Notes: a model not told the origin generated them from the sequence alone. A DNA stretch of 64,000 nucleotides from Euptelea pleiosperma (GCA_035048495.1 CM068543.1:21503751-21567750), one strand, 5' to 3'. Numbered from the stretch's first letter, positions 34,791 to 47,500 are shown. Numbers and translations: made by a program.

Positions 34791-35274
34791 TGTTGAAAAT
34801 TCACAAATCAGCAAAAAAAAAGAGAATTAAAAAGATCAATCACACAAATACAACAAATTTAAGTGAATTGGCAGTGTACCTACATCCACAGGTAAAAATA
34901 GTTTTTTCACTATCTCTAAAGAATTGAGGTTACAAAAGTTTCCCTTTGCTCACTCTCACTCTCTCAATGTACAAGTCCAAATCCCAACGCCCTTTTAGAA
35001 AATACATATAGATTTCTGGTACAAAAGATTACCCAACATACCCCAGAACAAGGTACCCAAACACATACTGTAAAGACTTGTACGAACTGTATGGATGCCG
35101 AAAAAATCTGGGCTGGGGGATCCACCCCAGGGCAGGGGACGCACTGCCTTCCCAACCCCTCAGCCAGCTAAGGACTAAGTTGGACCTGTGGTAGCTATGG
35201 TTTGATTAACAGTATAATACCTGCAAAAAAAAAAAATGCGACACTTCCTGTAGAATACAAGACACCTAACCCAC

Positions 35275-35640
35275 AGATATGCATACCAAAAATCAATATG
35301 ATTGGTTTTCTCTAGCCATATATTTTAGGGATAGGCTTCTATGTGCCAGGGCCGTATAAAGCAGACAAAACGGCCCTGCTCAGTGCTTGTCACGTCAGCA
35401 AAAAACAAAACCACCAAGGCAACCGGAACCCAAGCTTGTCGGTTTTGATTTTTTTGTTTTTCTTTTTTAATTTTTTGCTGATGTGGCAAGCACTGAGTAG
35501 GGCCGTTTTGTTTGCTTTATACGGCCCTGGCACATGGAAGCCTCTCTCATCTAGAAATTATGGATCAAGCTGGTTTTTGATATGTATATCCACCAAGGGG
35601 TGCGGGCTAAAAAAATGGGGCTATGTAGGACCACGAGAGC
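35275..35640. repeat. Decayed MITE carrying a second MITE
   Basis: ACCAAAAATCAATATGATTGG (left) and ATCAAGCTGGTTTTTGATATG (right) are the arms of a common-interior MITE. They are pushed apart by the inverted-repeat element at 35334-35542. Confidence 0.55.
35334..35542. mobile_element. Compact inverted-repeat MITE
   Basis: About 209 bp. The left arm GGCTTCTATGTGCCAGGGCC ... CAGTGCTTGTCACGTCAGC is the inverse of the right arm GCTGATGTGGCAAGCACTG ... GGCCCTGGCACATGGAAGCC, roughly 70 bp each. The short T-rich spacer has no coding content. No clear target duplication. Confidence 0.8.
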
Positions 35641-36146
35641 CCTCTACGTCTAAACTTTTTTGTCTTCAAGTATTGCATTCACATATTCAAAACAGTATCC
35701 GGTCTAGCTCGAACTATGACACATAAGGTGCACCTTATGGTCGAGACTTAATTTATGTGGTAATGTCCCATGTCAACTGGCTCCGATCCACCAAAAGCAT
35801 AAAAAAGCTTCTAAAGGTGTTTAATTGGATATTTGACTTGACTCGAAATAGCTTGACTGAATCATACACATGTAGTCGTCCAATTGAATTGGTTTCTTTG
35901 GCATGACATATATAAGAGCTGTTCAATAAACTGAAATGTCCGGTAATGCATTTGTAACGAGGAACGGCTGGCTTAATCATAGATTTTCTCGAAAGTCGAA
36001 AAAAAAAATTACCATTATTATAGGTAAAAGTGGTAGGAAAAAAAAGTTACCATCCTCAAAAGGAGTTCATCTTAGTTCTTCCAAAAATTTGTCTGTCAAA
36101 AGACAATGGTTAATTGGGTTCAAAAGTGGTTTCGAGATCATGAACC

Positions 36147-37600
36147 CAAGGTTTAAAGGGGACCGTTATAACGGTATAACGGACTGGGGGCGTATAGGGA
36201 ATAAATCCATACACCCTCAAAATACGCGCTTTTTCTACGGGCTTGATATCCTTTCAGTGCTGTTGGATCCAAGGTTCCGAGACAAACCCGATGTCAGACT
36301 CCGAGGTATCCGAGGTTAGGTTCCGAGGTATCCGAGTTATCTGAGATCAGATTCCGAGGTGTCTGAAGTCAGACTCCGAGGTGTTCGAGATTAGATTCCA
36401 AAGTATCCGAGGTATCTAAGATCAGATTCCGAGGTGTCCGAGGTGTCCGAGATTAGATTCCGAAGAGTCCGAAGTGTCCGAGATTAGATTCCGAGGAGTC
36501 CGAAATATCCGAGATTAGATTCCGAGGAGTCCGAAGTGAGGTTCCAAGGCCGCTGGATGATCCTGCAAATAACTCAATGTGGTGGAATTCCACCAAATGA
36601 GCCTCCGATGCTTAAGTCGGTCTTTTGAGTAAAATTTATGATCAAGCTTTAATCTCCCAAAATCCTCCTCTACAACTGTAGCAAATGTTGCTATTTATAA
36701 TATTCAAAGCTAGATATTTATGTAGATATTTTATATGAACCAGTAAGAATTCACCATGTGTCTTTCCATAATAACTCTCCAAGTCTAAAGGTAATTCCGA
36801 GGTTTTCGAGGTTACCGAATATCATATCCGAGACTTCCGAGGATCCCGAATAAGGTGCCTAAGATCAAATGACAAAATCAGTAAGTATCACCCGAGGATC
36901 CGATGTCACATTTTATTAGACCCGAGGTACCCGAGGTCATATTGCAATAGGATCCGAGGTACCCGAGGTCATATTGCAATAGGATCCGAGGTACCCGAGG
37001 TATCCGAGGTACCCGAGGTTAATATGTCATTGGATCCGACGATTCCGAGGTACCCGAGGTCATATTGTCATTAGATCCGACGAGTCCGAGGTATCCGAGG
37101 TCCCCAGTGAAGTTTTTCCAATTCCAAGTTTATGGCAAATCACGTGTCAGTCGAAGCATGTGACACGTGGCACAATCGTATACGTCCACGTGTCAACAGA
37201 TTTTATCCCCCACAGGGCGTTACTGTTTTTTCCATTATAACGAAAAAAAACACTTAGGGGCAAAAATGAAAAAAAATGGGAAAATAACGGAAAAAATGGC
37301 GCTGAAATTCAAATTTTGAAAATACGGAAAATAACAGAAAATAACGGAAAATAACAGAATATAAAGGAAAAAAATAGAATATAACGGAAAATAATGGGGA
37401 AAAAAATGAAAATACGGCCTTATTTTCACAAAAATAACGGTCGTTATTATAACAGAAAAATAACGGTCATTATTTTCGTTATAACGAAAATAACAGCCGT
37501 TATTTTCTGGGCATTTTAACGGTCCATAATGTAACAGGGTAGGTCCGAATCCGTTATAACGGCCGTTATTTTCGTTATAACGGCCGTTTTTTAAACCTTG
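36147..37600. mobile_element. CAAGGTTTAAA-family element split by a solo LTR
   Basis: It starts CAAGGTTTAAAGGGGACCG and ends TTTTTTAAACCTTG, with perfect 8-bp duplications CATGAACC (36139-36146, 37601-37608). The first 46 bases are nearly identical to the element at 21623. A 1022-bp solo LTR interrupts it. Without the insertion it would be about 430 bp. The interior is AACGG/CCGTTATAACG words and AT-rich sequence. Confidence 0.88.
36193..37214. mobile_element. Solo LTR with (T)CCGAGG tandem repeats, TSD GGGCG
   Basis: This 1022-bp block is flanked by GGGCG (36188-36192, 37215-37219) inside the element at 36147. It ends TTTATCCCCCACA, much like the CCCCCACA end of the gypsy LTRs nearby, and begins TATAGGG, probably a decayed TG. 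Two arrays of CCGAGGTATCCGAGGT-type words (about 36270-36545 and 36785-37105) fill it. It has no internal region, so it is likely the product of LTR-LTR recombination. Confidence 0.75.
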
Positions 37601-37849
37601 CATGAACCTAGTCCTCATCTCTAGGTTGGATTGGAGAATTCTTAGCGAGCCTAACTCTCTGTGATTGACGCAACCCTATTAAAATCTTCCCTCAACTTCT
37701 TTCAATCCCTTAGGATTCATATCCCTTGGGCGGTAGTAGGTCCTAACACCTTTCTACTTTATCACAAGATTCCCAACCCTATTTCATGGACCAAAATCCT
37801 CAGCCTTACTGAGTCAATAGGAAAAGGGAAAATCTTCCTTCTAGGCCAA

Positions 37850-38110
37850 CTCACTGCATGGATGTGTATCCCACCCCTTGGTAGATATTCATACCAAAAA
37901 TCAGCTTGTTTGATGATTTCTAGCCATTGGATTTAGTACTCAACACAATGGTTGAATCGAACGGTTAGAACCAAGCCTTAAAAAGTGCTAATATCTAATG
38001 GGTAGAGATAATCAATCAGTGTGTGCTTTTTTGTGTGTATATCCACCAAGGGATGGCCTAAACATCCATGTGGTCAGTGGGCCCAGAGAGCAGCAGTGAG
38101 TAACAAGAAT
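37850..38110. repeat. MITE of the common interior type
   Basis: CTCACTGCATGGATGTGTATCCCACC at the left and inverted CATCCATGTGGTCAGTGGGCCC at the right. The interior has AAAATCAGCTTGTTTGATGATT. Confidence 0.6.
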
Positions 38111-38494
38111 CGCTAAATCTCACTACTTTTTAATGCGGGTCCGGCTTGCTTTGAAACATTTGGGCCTATAATAGGGGTTAGGCTTGTGTCTAGTTAAAAA
38201 TATCTTGGGCTGGATTCAGGAAGAGCTTCACCAGTCCAAGCCCGCTTAACACTCCTAGTAATAGCCGATTTACTGTCTATATCCATGTTTGCTTAGTTAG
38301 GTACGTGGGTTCCAGACTTCCATAGCATGTACGTGCTAGTAGTTTTCACAACGCATGATTACTTGATTGCCATCTGATTGAAAATTGGCGGTGATGATGA
38401 GGTTGAAATCCAAACACTTAGGTATTACTTTTGAGGAGCAGGGTTATTGGAAGGCCAAATTGTTAGCTCAAACAACCAAGTTTTAAAATGTTAC

Positions 38495-40112
38495 TGTGGG
38501 GGAAAAATATCTGATCTAACCCACACAATCTTTGAGGTCAGACGATTCGGATTATGGTGATGATCGGACGACTCTGATGCTCCAGGATGAAACTGCTTTC
38601 TCCTCTGCGAAGGATAGGATGATCTCCAGATGAGATTTGGTTGTACCTGTTGACAAGGCTCCGACGCTCAAGTCAGCTTGGGAAATGTAACAGGTTTTAG
38701 GAAATAGTAAAAGATTTCAGAGTTTAAGCTATCTGGATCTGGAGAGCAAGATCCCTTCTCAGTTCTGAGGGTCTCGTATTTATAACCTTAGAACTGGCGT
38801 GACTCACCTTCCACGTGTCTAGTCATTTATCAGTCAATGATGACTCAGATGGATTCTGTTATAAAACAGAATCTTATGGTTATATCTTGACTTCCTTGAT
38901 TCGGTTATACCTGAAATAACTGAAATGACACTGAGGTGGCATCCTTCATGTCAGGTATTCAGATAAGGTGATGTTGAATTCGTGATAGTTCAACTAGCTG
39001 CCATGTGGCCAATATTCATTAGTTAAGAAATCGATTGTATTCAGAATACTTACCTCGTACGTAAGAGATCCTGCCACGTAAGTCATTTGACATCATCTGG
39101 CTTTGCCGGGATAATATTGAAATAGATCCCGTCAAGTAAGTCTGATGACCTTGTCGGGATAAATGCATCCAGCCAATAATGTGACCTTGCCGGGATGATG
39201 TCCCGGGAAGAGATGCTGGATTTCCCGGGATGAGATACTTGAGTTGCCAGGATGAGTTCCCGGGATGACATGTTTGGAGTTCCCGGGATGATATGCTTGA
39301 ATTGCCAGGATGAGTTCCCGGGATGATATGTTTGGAGTTCCCGGGATGATATACTTGAGTTGCCAGGATGAGTTCCCGGGATGACATGTTTGAGTTCCCG
39401 GGATGATATACTTGAGTTGCCAGGATGAGTTCCCGGGATGAGATACTTGAGTTGCCAGGATGAGTTCCCGGGATGAGATACTTGAGTTGCCAGGATGAGT
39501 TCCCGGGATGAGATGTTGGAGTTGCCAGGATGAGTTCCCGGGATGAGATACTTGAGTTGTCAGGATGAGTTCCCGGGATGAGATGTTGGAGTTGCCAGGA
39601 TGAGTTCCCGGGATGAGATACTTGAGTTGCCAGGATGAGTTCCCGGGATGAGATGTTGGAGTTCCCAGGATGAGATACTTGAGTTGCCAGGATGAGTTCC
39701 CGGGATGAGATACTTGAAGTTCCCGGGATGATATGTTTGGAGTTCCCGGGAAGAGATGTTGGAGTTCCCGGGATGAGATTGTAAAAGATCCCGTCTATCC
39801 AGTTGATCTCGGTGGGATGAGACTCATCAATATGTCGGGTAAGATTGAATACTTCCCGACATATTAAAGGCTGAGATGTTAATATTCTCTGTTAGCATCA
39901 CTTCCATGTGTCGATAATACAATCCTGACACGTGGCATTTCCAAGTAATGGAAATCGAGTGACACGATAGGCAGTTTATAGCTCTTGATGATGATTCCAG
40001 CGCATTAACTCTCGCGTGCTGTCTTCTAACACGCGTCGTGTATTCGAAACCGCACGTGCTAAGCTAGAGATACGTGTCCAATTTTGACTTGCTGGAAAAT
40101 ACGGCACCCACA
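38495..40112 (-). repeat. 3' LTR of the gypsy element (left copy, 1618 bp)
   Basis: On the plus strand it runs TGTGGGGGAAAAATATC to ACGGCACCCACA. Its middle (about 39190-39780) is an array of about 35-bp units containing GAGTTCCCGGGATGA and GTTGCCAGGATGA. It is 70 bp longer than the right LTR, which equals two array units. Confidence 0.95.
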
Positions 40113-40132
40113 TCGCCCCCCTTTTTGAGAAG
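40113..40132 (-). promoter_or_regulatory. Polypurine tract of the gypsy element
   Basis: On the minus strand AAAAAGGGGGGCGA ends directly at the 3' LTR. This is the expected plus-strand priming site. Confidence 0.85.
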
Positions 40133-40642
40133 ATCGATAAATGACCGTCGTATCTTCTGAAAAAGATCTTGGCCATCCACGTTTCATATCTGTTTCTTAG
40201 CCGTTGGATCATGTAATAACCAATCGATCATTTTCCTCCTCATTTAATACTGCGCTTACGTTTTGCTGTATTCATGATACGTGTCCGTAGCAACGTGCTG
40301 CCCAATGTACGTCGTCGAATGGAATGATTGATGGGTACAGTACTCGAGGGAATAGGTAACCGAACCGTCGAGTAACCAATCTTTTGAGTTTTGGCGCCCG
40401 AGATTTGATATAGCCAAACTGCTGGTTTGATATAACCAGATCTTTGCCTATAAAAGGTTTATTCACCGCTTTCTTCCATTTCTTCGCTCTGGTCAGTGCT
40501 CTACAATACTTCAAGCTTCAAGCTCAAGCTGTTCTTCACCTGTATCTCCTCTGTTCGCTGCTTCCAGACTGTAACGGTACTTTTCTCTCATCTGTCATCC
40601 CCTCTCGTATACTTTCATTTTCTTCTTCATCTTCTTCTTCAA
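40113..40642 (+). promoter_or_regulatory. Promoter and leader of the antisense gene
   Basis: A TATA box (TATAAAAGG, 40449-40457) lies about 190 bp before the ATG at 40643. The leader between them is CT-rich (TTCTTCCATTTCTTCGCTCT, TTTTCTTCTTCATCTTCTTC), as in plant mRNAs. The purine tract and 3' LTR border the region on the left. Confidence 0.65.
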
Positions 40643-43282
40643 ATGGCTAGGGGTAAAAGGGTTCTTGAAGATACCGAAGAAATGGTTCCCAGAGAACCAG
40701 TAGAAACCAATGTTGATGTAGAGGAACAATTATCCTCTGATTCGTTGGATAGAGAAGTAGATGTATATAGGGAGGAACCAATAATTCCTCAAGTAATCGT
40801 CAGGGTCCCAACTTATGGGAATGACCCTTATATTGTAGGTTTGAGAAAAGAATTTGCCATTCCTTCTTCTGTTTTTGTTAATATCGGTTCTCGTCATGGG
40901 GAAAATACCAACCCTGGCGAAATAAGTATCACTCGGCTTCAATTGAAGTTCGGGTTAACCCTACCTCTGACTCCTTTAGTGAGGGAAGTCCTCTGGTTCT
41001 ACGACCGGGCTCCCGGCCAGATGCACGGAAATTTCTGGCGTCTGATGAATAGGATAGAGTATTTCAACTCTACGAGTAAATACCAGATCGGTCTCTCCGA
41101 GATCGATTATCTGTACATTTTGAGGAGATGCCCAGACTCCTTCGATACCGATATGTTCTGGTCGGTAGCTGCCCGGAATAAAAATCAGAAGATAGTTGAG
41201 AGCCTGCCCGATAGTCATAAGGGATGGCACTCTGATCCTCTGCTGGTGACTGGATCTTGGGAATTTGACGAGCGTGTAGAGGGGAGCTCCAGCAGCCATA
41301 GAGTCCGCACAAGCTTTAACTTGTCGGGTAAGCTCCTCTTTATATCCCGTCAATCTCCTTTAGATTCAGTTAATCAGTCTATTGATCAATTTTCTCTCTT
41401 CTCTGCTGTAGACTATACCAGACGTCCCTGGAAATATCCTCAGGATATAGAGGACAAGGTCAAATATATTTTGAGGAAAATCCCCAAGGTAGTAAAGCAA
41501 TGGTCCCTGGCGGGGCTAATTGATAAAAATAAAAGATCCTCAGCTCCCACTCCTGTCATCTCACGGGACCTGCGGATAACGGCTCCCGACTATTCGCGTA
41601 AGCGTCCTGCTGTGGAGATTACTGCAAGGGATGAAGTGTCTCGGGAAGAGGAGGATATAAGTCCCGACATCCCCTTAATAAAGAGACCTCGCCAAACTCA
41701 TAGCACGCCAGCCCATGTAAATCCCCCAACAAGTCGGGTCACGGTTGCTCCTTATCCCGTGGCCGAATTCTTCAGACATCCAGATGGTCGACAAGAACCT
41801 CTAAATGATTTTGCCCGGGAACTTGTCCGGTTGGAAGAGGCAGATGTATATTCTTCTATAGCTGATGTCTAACTCATATTCTTATGTGATCATCTAACTT
41901 GTTACCTCCTTTGCAGATGGAGGGTAGAATGGCCGAGATGAGGAAGGATACCTTTGCTGTCCCAGCTTTGGTGCCAAAGAAGAAAAGAAAACTGGTCAAG
42001 GGACTAGCTCCTGAATTAGAGGCATCACTGACTCGGGAGGGTATCGTAACTACTGCGGTGGCTGGTGGTTCCTCATCGACTCAGCCTTCTGAGGCCCCAG
42101 ATTCTCCTTCGGTAGCTGCCATACCTACTGCTTCTCCTTCGATTGCCACTATGCGATCTCCTCCTGGATTCCTTCCTTCTCCAGAGCTTCAACCAATATC
42201 TACCCCTCCATCAACCTCTCGTCCAACAGACACTGCCGGGCCCAGTCATTCAATTGGTGAGCACATTCGTTCTCCTTCATTCCCGTCTGGTACAGCATTT
42301 GATTTAATTGATACATGGGTTACACTGAAAGAATTGTGGCGACAAGATAACCCCATTGCAGGTCTACGGGATTTCGATGGCGTGGAACCATACATCATGA
42401 ATGCTGGTTGCTTGCCAAATGGGCAGCCCATTTCGGAGCAAAGCTCCATTGCTGACGCTGGGGTGGCTTCGACGTTAATCGAACGAATCTGTCTTCCACG
42501 GGACAGATTGCGTTATATTGACATGCCTTCCCCAAAAGTGCCATGTGAAGTTCTCAGTCGTTCCCTCCTAGAGGTAAGAATTTATATTTTTTTTTTTTTT
42601 TTTGTACTGCTTTCTCTGATGAATTCTTCCAATATATTCTAACAGTTCCTTCTGTCTGCAGAGCATCCATGCCTACGTAGGTCTGAGGGATTATCTTGGT
42701 GATCTCCTCCAAAATTATACTGCCCTTGTCGAAAAATCAAGTGCATCCGAAGCTAAACTTCAACTGGCCGAGGAGCAAATTCAAGCAGCCACTCTCTCTG
42801 CCGAAGTTTCAAAGACCAAGGTTGAAATGGAGAGAAAATTGGCTCTTGAAGCTCTTGCTTCAAAGAAAAAAGCTGAAGATAACTTGATTAAAGTCAAGGC
42901 GGAGTATGCAAAATTCAAGGAGGGAGCCAGTCGCCTGCAAAAAGATCTGGAAAAGATGACCGTTGAGAGGGATGAAACCAAACAGGCATCTGATGCCCTC
43001 CAACAAGAATCTTACGACAAGGGATACCGGGAAGGCTTCGCCAAATGTGAAGCCATGATGGAAGAAGAAGGAGATGAAGATCCTGTTGAAAATATGGTTC
43101 AGCCTGAACCACTCGTCGGGACAATAATTTCAACAGAAGTTCCCCGAGAACCATCTCCAACCATCCCGGCACCTGAAGTTGTTCCAGCCTTTTCTCAGAC
43201 AGACATGGTGACTCCAGGAGGGGATGTCACAGTAAATCCTGTCACTCAGCCGGTCGGCGGGCAGGATGTGACACTTCCCTGA
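40643..43282 (+). CDS. Antisense ORF of the Tat-type element (three exons, 826 residues)
   Basis: Exons 40643-41845, 41917-42573 and 42662-43282 join in frame, with donors GTATAT and GTAAGA and acceptors TTTGCAG and GTCTGCAG. Residues about 100-140 (LPLTPLVREVLWFYDRAPGQ, then FWRLM) match the plant 'putative gypsy-type transposon' domain, found in proteins antisense to Tat-type pol genes. A basic, proline/serine-rich centre (PKKKRK, a likely nuclear signal, in exon 2) follows. Exon 3 is a long charged coiled coil (EEQIQAATLSAEVSKTKVEM onward) and then YDKGYREGFAKCEAMM. The function is unknown. A frame upstream of 40643 exists, but this ATG directly follows the leader. Intact, unlike gag-pol. 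Confidence 0.85.
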
Positions 43283-44527
43283 TTTTTGTAACTAACCCCT
43301 TGGGTTTACAATTGTAAATGCCGTTTAAGGCTTTTCAATATAATAGAATACTTTTTCTGTTATTGTATGAACTGAATACTTATCAAAATATGAATTCAAT
43401 GTGTTAAAATTCAATAATCCTAGTCAGGAATATAGGTTTGTCGGGAATCAACCTGTATTATCCCGGCTAGGATTTCATGGTCAATTAATCTCACTTGGAT
43501 TTTATAAATGACGAGAATCTCATTAATTCTAGTCGCATGACTAAGAATCTTTAGATCATCCCGGCCTTCCGGTTTGTATACTTGGACTCTTATCAAGGCA
43601 AGAAGCCAAGATTGATAAGAATCCAAGGCTCCCGGCTAGGACTTTGTATTTGACGTGATTCTCCTCAATTCCAGTCGCATGACTTAGAATTTTAGATCAT
43701 CCCGGCCTTCCGGTTTGTAACTCCCGGCTTAGGACTTTGTAATCGACGTGATTCTCCTCAATTCCAGTCGCATGACTTAGAATTTTAGATCATCCCGGCC
43801 TTCCGGTTTGTAACTCCCGGCTTAGGACTTTGTATTCGACGTGATTCTCCTCAATTCCAGTCGCATGACTTAGAATTTTAGATCATTCCGGCCTTCCGGT
43901 TTGTAACTCCCGGCTTAGGACTTTGTATTCGACGTGAATCTCTTCAATTTCAGTCGCATGACTTAGAATTTTAGATCATCCCGGCCTTCCGGTTTGTAAC
44001 TCCCGGCTTAGGACTTTGTATTCGACGTGAATCTCTTCAATTCCAGTCGCATAACTTAGAATTTTAGATCATCCCGGCCTTCCGGTTTGTAACTCCCGGC
44101 TTAGGACTTTGTATTCGACGTGAATCTCTTCAATTCCAGTCGCATGACTTAGAATTTTAGATCATCCCGGCCTTCCGGTTTGTAACTCCCGGCTTAGGAC
44201 TTTGTAATCGACGTGATTCTCCTCAATTCCAGTCGCATGACTTAGAATTTTAGATCATCCCGGCCTTCCGGTTTGTAACTCCCGGCTTAGGACTTTGTAT
44301 TCGACGTGAATCTCTTCAATTCCAGTCGCATGACTTAGAATTTTAGATCATCCCGGCCTTCCGATTTGTAACTCCCGGCTTAGGACTTTGTAATCGACGT
44401 GATTCTCCTCAATTCCAGTCGCATGACTTAGAATTTTAGATCATCCCGGCCTTTCGGTTTGTAACTCCCGGCTTAGGACTTTGTAATCGACGATGATGCT
44501 TCTTGTATGAGAAACTTGGAATCATCT
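43283..44527. repeat. 93-bp tandem array between convergent genes of the gypsy element
   Basis: From about 43640 to 44490 a unit of 93 bp repeats about nine times. It contains GACGTGATTCTCCTCAATTC, CAGTCGCATGACTTAGAATT, TTAGATCATCCCGGCCTTCC and AACTCCCGGCTTAGGACTTT. Unit starts at GACGTGA(A/T)TCTC are spaced exactly 93 bp where checked (43652, 43745). A more diverged unit lies at 43420-43640. The array fills the gap between the 3' ends of the antisense gene (+) and pol (-), where both transcripts would terminate. Confidence 0.9.
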
Positions 44528-47500
44528 TTATTGATAGAAAATCCGCATATTAAATGCGTTCCACGGTCTTTCAAATACATCTCCGTCTTGTGTCTTCAAG
44601 TAATAAGCCCCGTTCTGCCCAATCCTGTCAACAAGGTAAGGACCTTCCCAATTGGCACCCAATTTGCCACTCCCGGGCTCCCTTGTATTGTCAAATACTT
44701 TTCTCAGTACCAAATCTCCAACTTTGAAGGTCCTGCGTCTGACGCGGCGATCATATGACCGTTTGATAGTTTGCTGATAATTAGCCAATCTCACAACTGC
44801 CTGTTCCCGACGCTCTTCTAGCAAGTCATTGTCCCGAGCCAATATTCCTTCATTCTGCCCAGTATTGACAGCCTGAGTCCGAGATGTCGGGATAACAACT
44901 TCTGTAGGGATTACTGCCTCTGATCCATAAGCCAGAGAAAATGGAGATTCCCCTGTAGTTCTTCTCGGGGTAGTTCGATATGCCCAGAGTACTCCTGACA
45001 ATTCTTCCGCCCATTTTCCCTTTGCTCGATCTAACCTCTTCTTCAAGTTTTCGAGTATAACTCGATTTGCTCTCTCGGCAAGTCCGTTATTCTGGGGGTA
45101 TCTTGGGGCAGATAGTCTTTTCTTTATATTCAAAGCCTGACACAGAGCTTTCACCTTGGTGGAATCAAACTGGGTTCCGTTATCTGTGACTATCTCTTCT
45201 GGAATGCCGAACCGGCAGATGATATTCTCCCATAAGAACCTCTTCACATGCGAAGACTGTACCTGAACTAACGGCACTGCCTCGATCCACTTTGTGAAGT
45301 AATCCGTGGCCACCAATAAGAACCTCACATTCCCTGGGGCTGTCGGGAATGGTCCCATTATATCTAGTCCCCATTTCGCAAATGGCCATGGACTGAATAC
45401 AGGATGCAGCTCTTCGGCGGGAACCTTTATCAATGGAGAATATTTCTGACACTTCTCACATTTCTTCACCAGCAACTTGGCATCTTTCTGCATGTAGGGC
45501 CAAAAATAACCTTGGCTGAGAGCTTTATGTGCCAAGGTCCTCGCCCCCGAGTGATTTCCACATTCCCCCGCATGTATCTCAAGAAGAACTTGCTGAGATT
45601 CTCTGGGGGTAAGACATTTAAGGAGAGGACCTGATGCTGATTTCCTGTAGAGATCTTGGCCTACCATGATATACCTTCTCCCAAGCCTCTGAATTCTCTT
45701 TGCGGCATCTCTCCCAGAAGGGAGTTCTCCATGTTGTAAATACCTTCGAAAATCGTCCATCCAACTTGGCTCATGATCAACCTCCACCGGGGCCAGATAA
45801 ACTTCAACAGGTGAATGAATACTCGGAAATTCCTGATAGTCCACGGATATAGTTCTTGATTCAGCCCCTCCCATCATAGTAGATAAATAGGCCAAAGCAT
45901 CAGCATGCCGATTTTCCATCCTTGGTAACTGATGAATTTTTATGTTACCAAATCGCTCAGCCAAATGTTGAACAATATCTAAATAAGCTGCCATCCTCTC
46001 ATCTCGGGCTAGATATGTCCCAGCAAACTGACTGACGACCAGCTGTGAATCAGTATAAGCGGTAATGTCTGTTATCCCGAGATCAAGTGCTGTCTGGAGT
46101 CCCGAAATCATTGCTTCATATTCTGCTTCGTTATTGGATGCCACGAACCCGAATTTAACAGATTTTTCCAATCTAGTATTCTCAGGTGTGACCAGAACGA
46201 CTCCTACACCTGATCCGTTCTCATTGGCTGATCCATCAGTAAACAATCTCCATCCCGTCTTGGGATTCAACATCTCTGGCAGCTCGGGAAGTGGAAGAAC
46301 TTCTCTATCCTCGCCCCCAGTGTCTGCCACATCTTGAACTGGGAAGTCGGCCAAAAACCCTGCCAAGGCATGTCCCTTCTCAGATGTTCTTGGTGAGAAC
46401 TGAATGTCGTATTGAGCCAAATAAATGGCCCATTTAGCCATTCTCCCTGACAAATCGATCTTACCGAGTATAGATTTCAAAGGATGCTCTGTGTAAACCG
46501 TAATAGTCCTGCCTTCAAAGTAGGGTTTAAGACGTCTCGAAGCATAAATCAAAGCCAAAGCAGCTTTCTCGATTGTGGCATATCTCGTTTCTGCCCCAAT
46601 CAAAGTCTTACTGGTGAAATATACTGGTCGTTCTTCCCGATCGAGCTCACGGAAGAGAACGACGCTAATGGATTCATCTGTGGTAGCCAAATAAAGATCC
46701 AGAGGCTCCCCTTGATCAGGTTTAGAAAGAATCGGAGGTTGTGAGAGATAATGTTTGAGCTTTTGAAAGGCTTCATCACACTCTTCAGTCCAGTCAAATC
46801 TTCCATTCTTCTTCAAGAGCCTGAATAAAGGTCTGCATCTATCTGACGATCTCGCTATGAAGCAATTCAATGCTGCTATCCTCCCGACAAGCTTTTGGAC
46901 TTCCTTCCTGTTCTTTGGTGAAGGCATATCTGTCAAAGCCCTGATCTGTTCGGGATTAGCTTCAATTCCTCGCCTCGTAATGAGATAACCTAGAAATTTC
47001 CCTGAGGTCACTCCAAAGACGCACTTGGCAGGATTGAGTTTCATTTGATACTCTCGAAGACGATCAAACGTTTTCTCGAGATCTCCCAGATGTAATTCCC
47101 GGGTCCTTGTTTTAACCATCATATCGTCTATATACACCTCCATCGTCACGCCAATCATATCATGGAACATTTTATTAACGAGACGTTGGTAAGTGGCTCC
47201 CGCATTCTTGAGACCAAAAGGCATCACTCTGTAACAAAAGACGCCCCTATCAGTCGTGAAGGCTGTCATCTCCTGATCTGGCTCATACAGAGGGATCTGA
47301 TTATAACCCGAATACCCATCCATGAAAGATAAGATCTCATATCCCGAGGTTGCGTCAACCAGTTGATCAATCCTCGGCAAAGGATATGGATCTTTAGGGC
47401 AGGCTTTATTCAAGTGTGTGAAGTCTATGCAGACTCTGATCTTCCCATTCTTCTTCGGAACAGCCACTATGTTGGCTAACCATTGTGCATTGTTGACTTC

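Noticed and set aside
37235..37618. 127-codon minus-strand frame rich in NGRY/FRYNENN
   Set aside because: It is a translation of the AACGG/AACAG words of the fold-back element.
39019..39387. 122-codon minus-strand frame rich in SSRELILATQ (also at 50664-51032)
   Set aside because: It is the translation of the 35-bp LTR array; 35 is not a multiple of three and the frame carries no protein signal.
40496..40642. Longer start for the antisense gene of the gypsy element
   Set aside because: The extra codons lie in the CT-rich leader just after the TATA box, and the family domain architecture begins after 40643.
43640..44490. Regular 93-bp repeats that could be mistaken for a CRISPR array
   Set aside because: The units are contiguous with no unique spacers, within a plant retrotransposon: an ordinary tandem repeat.
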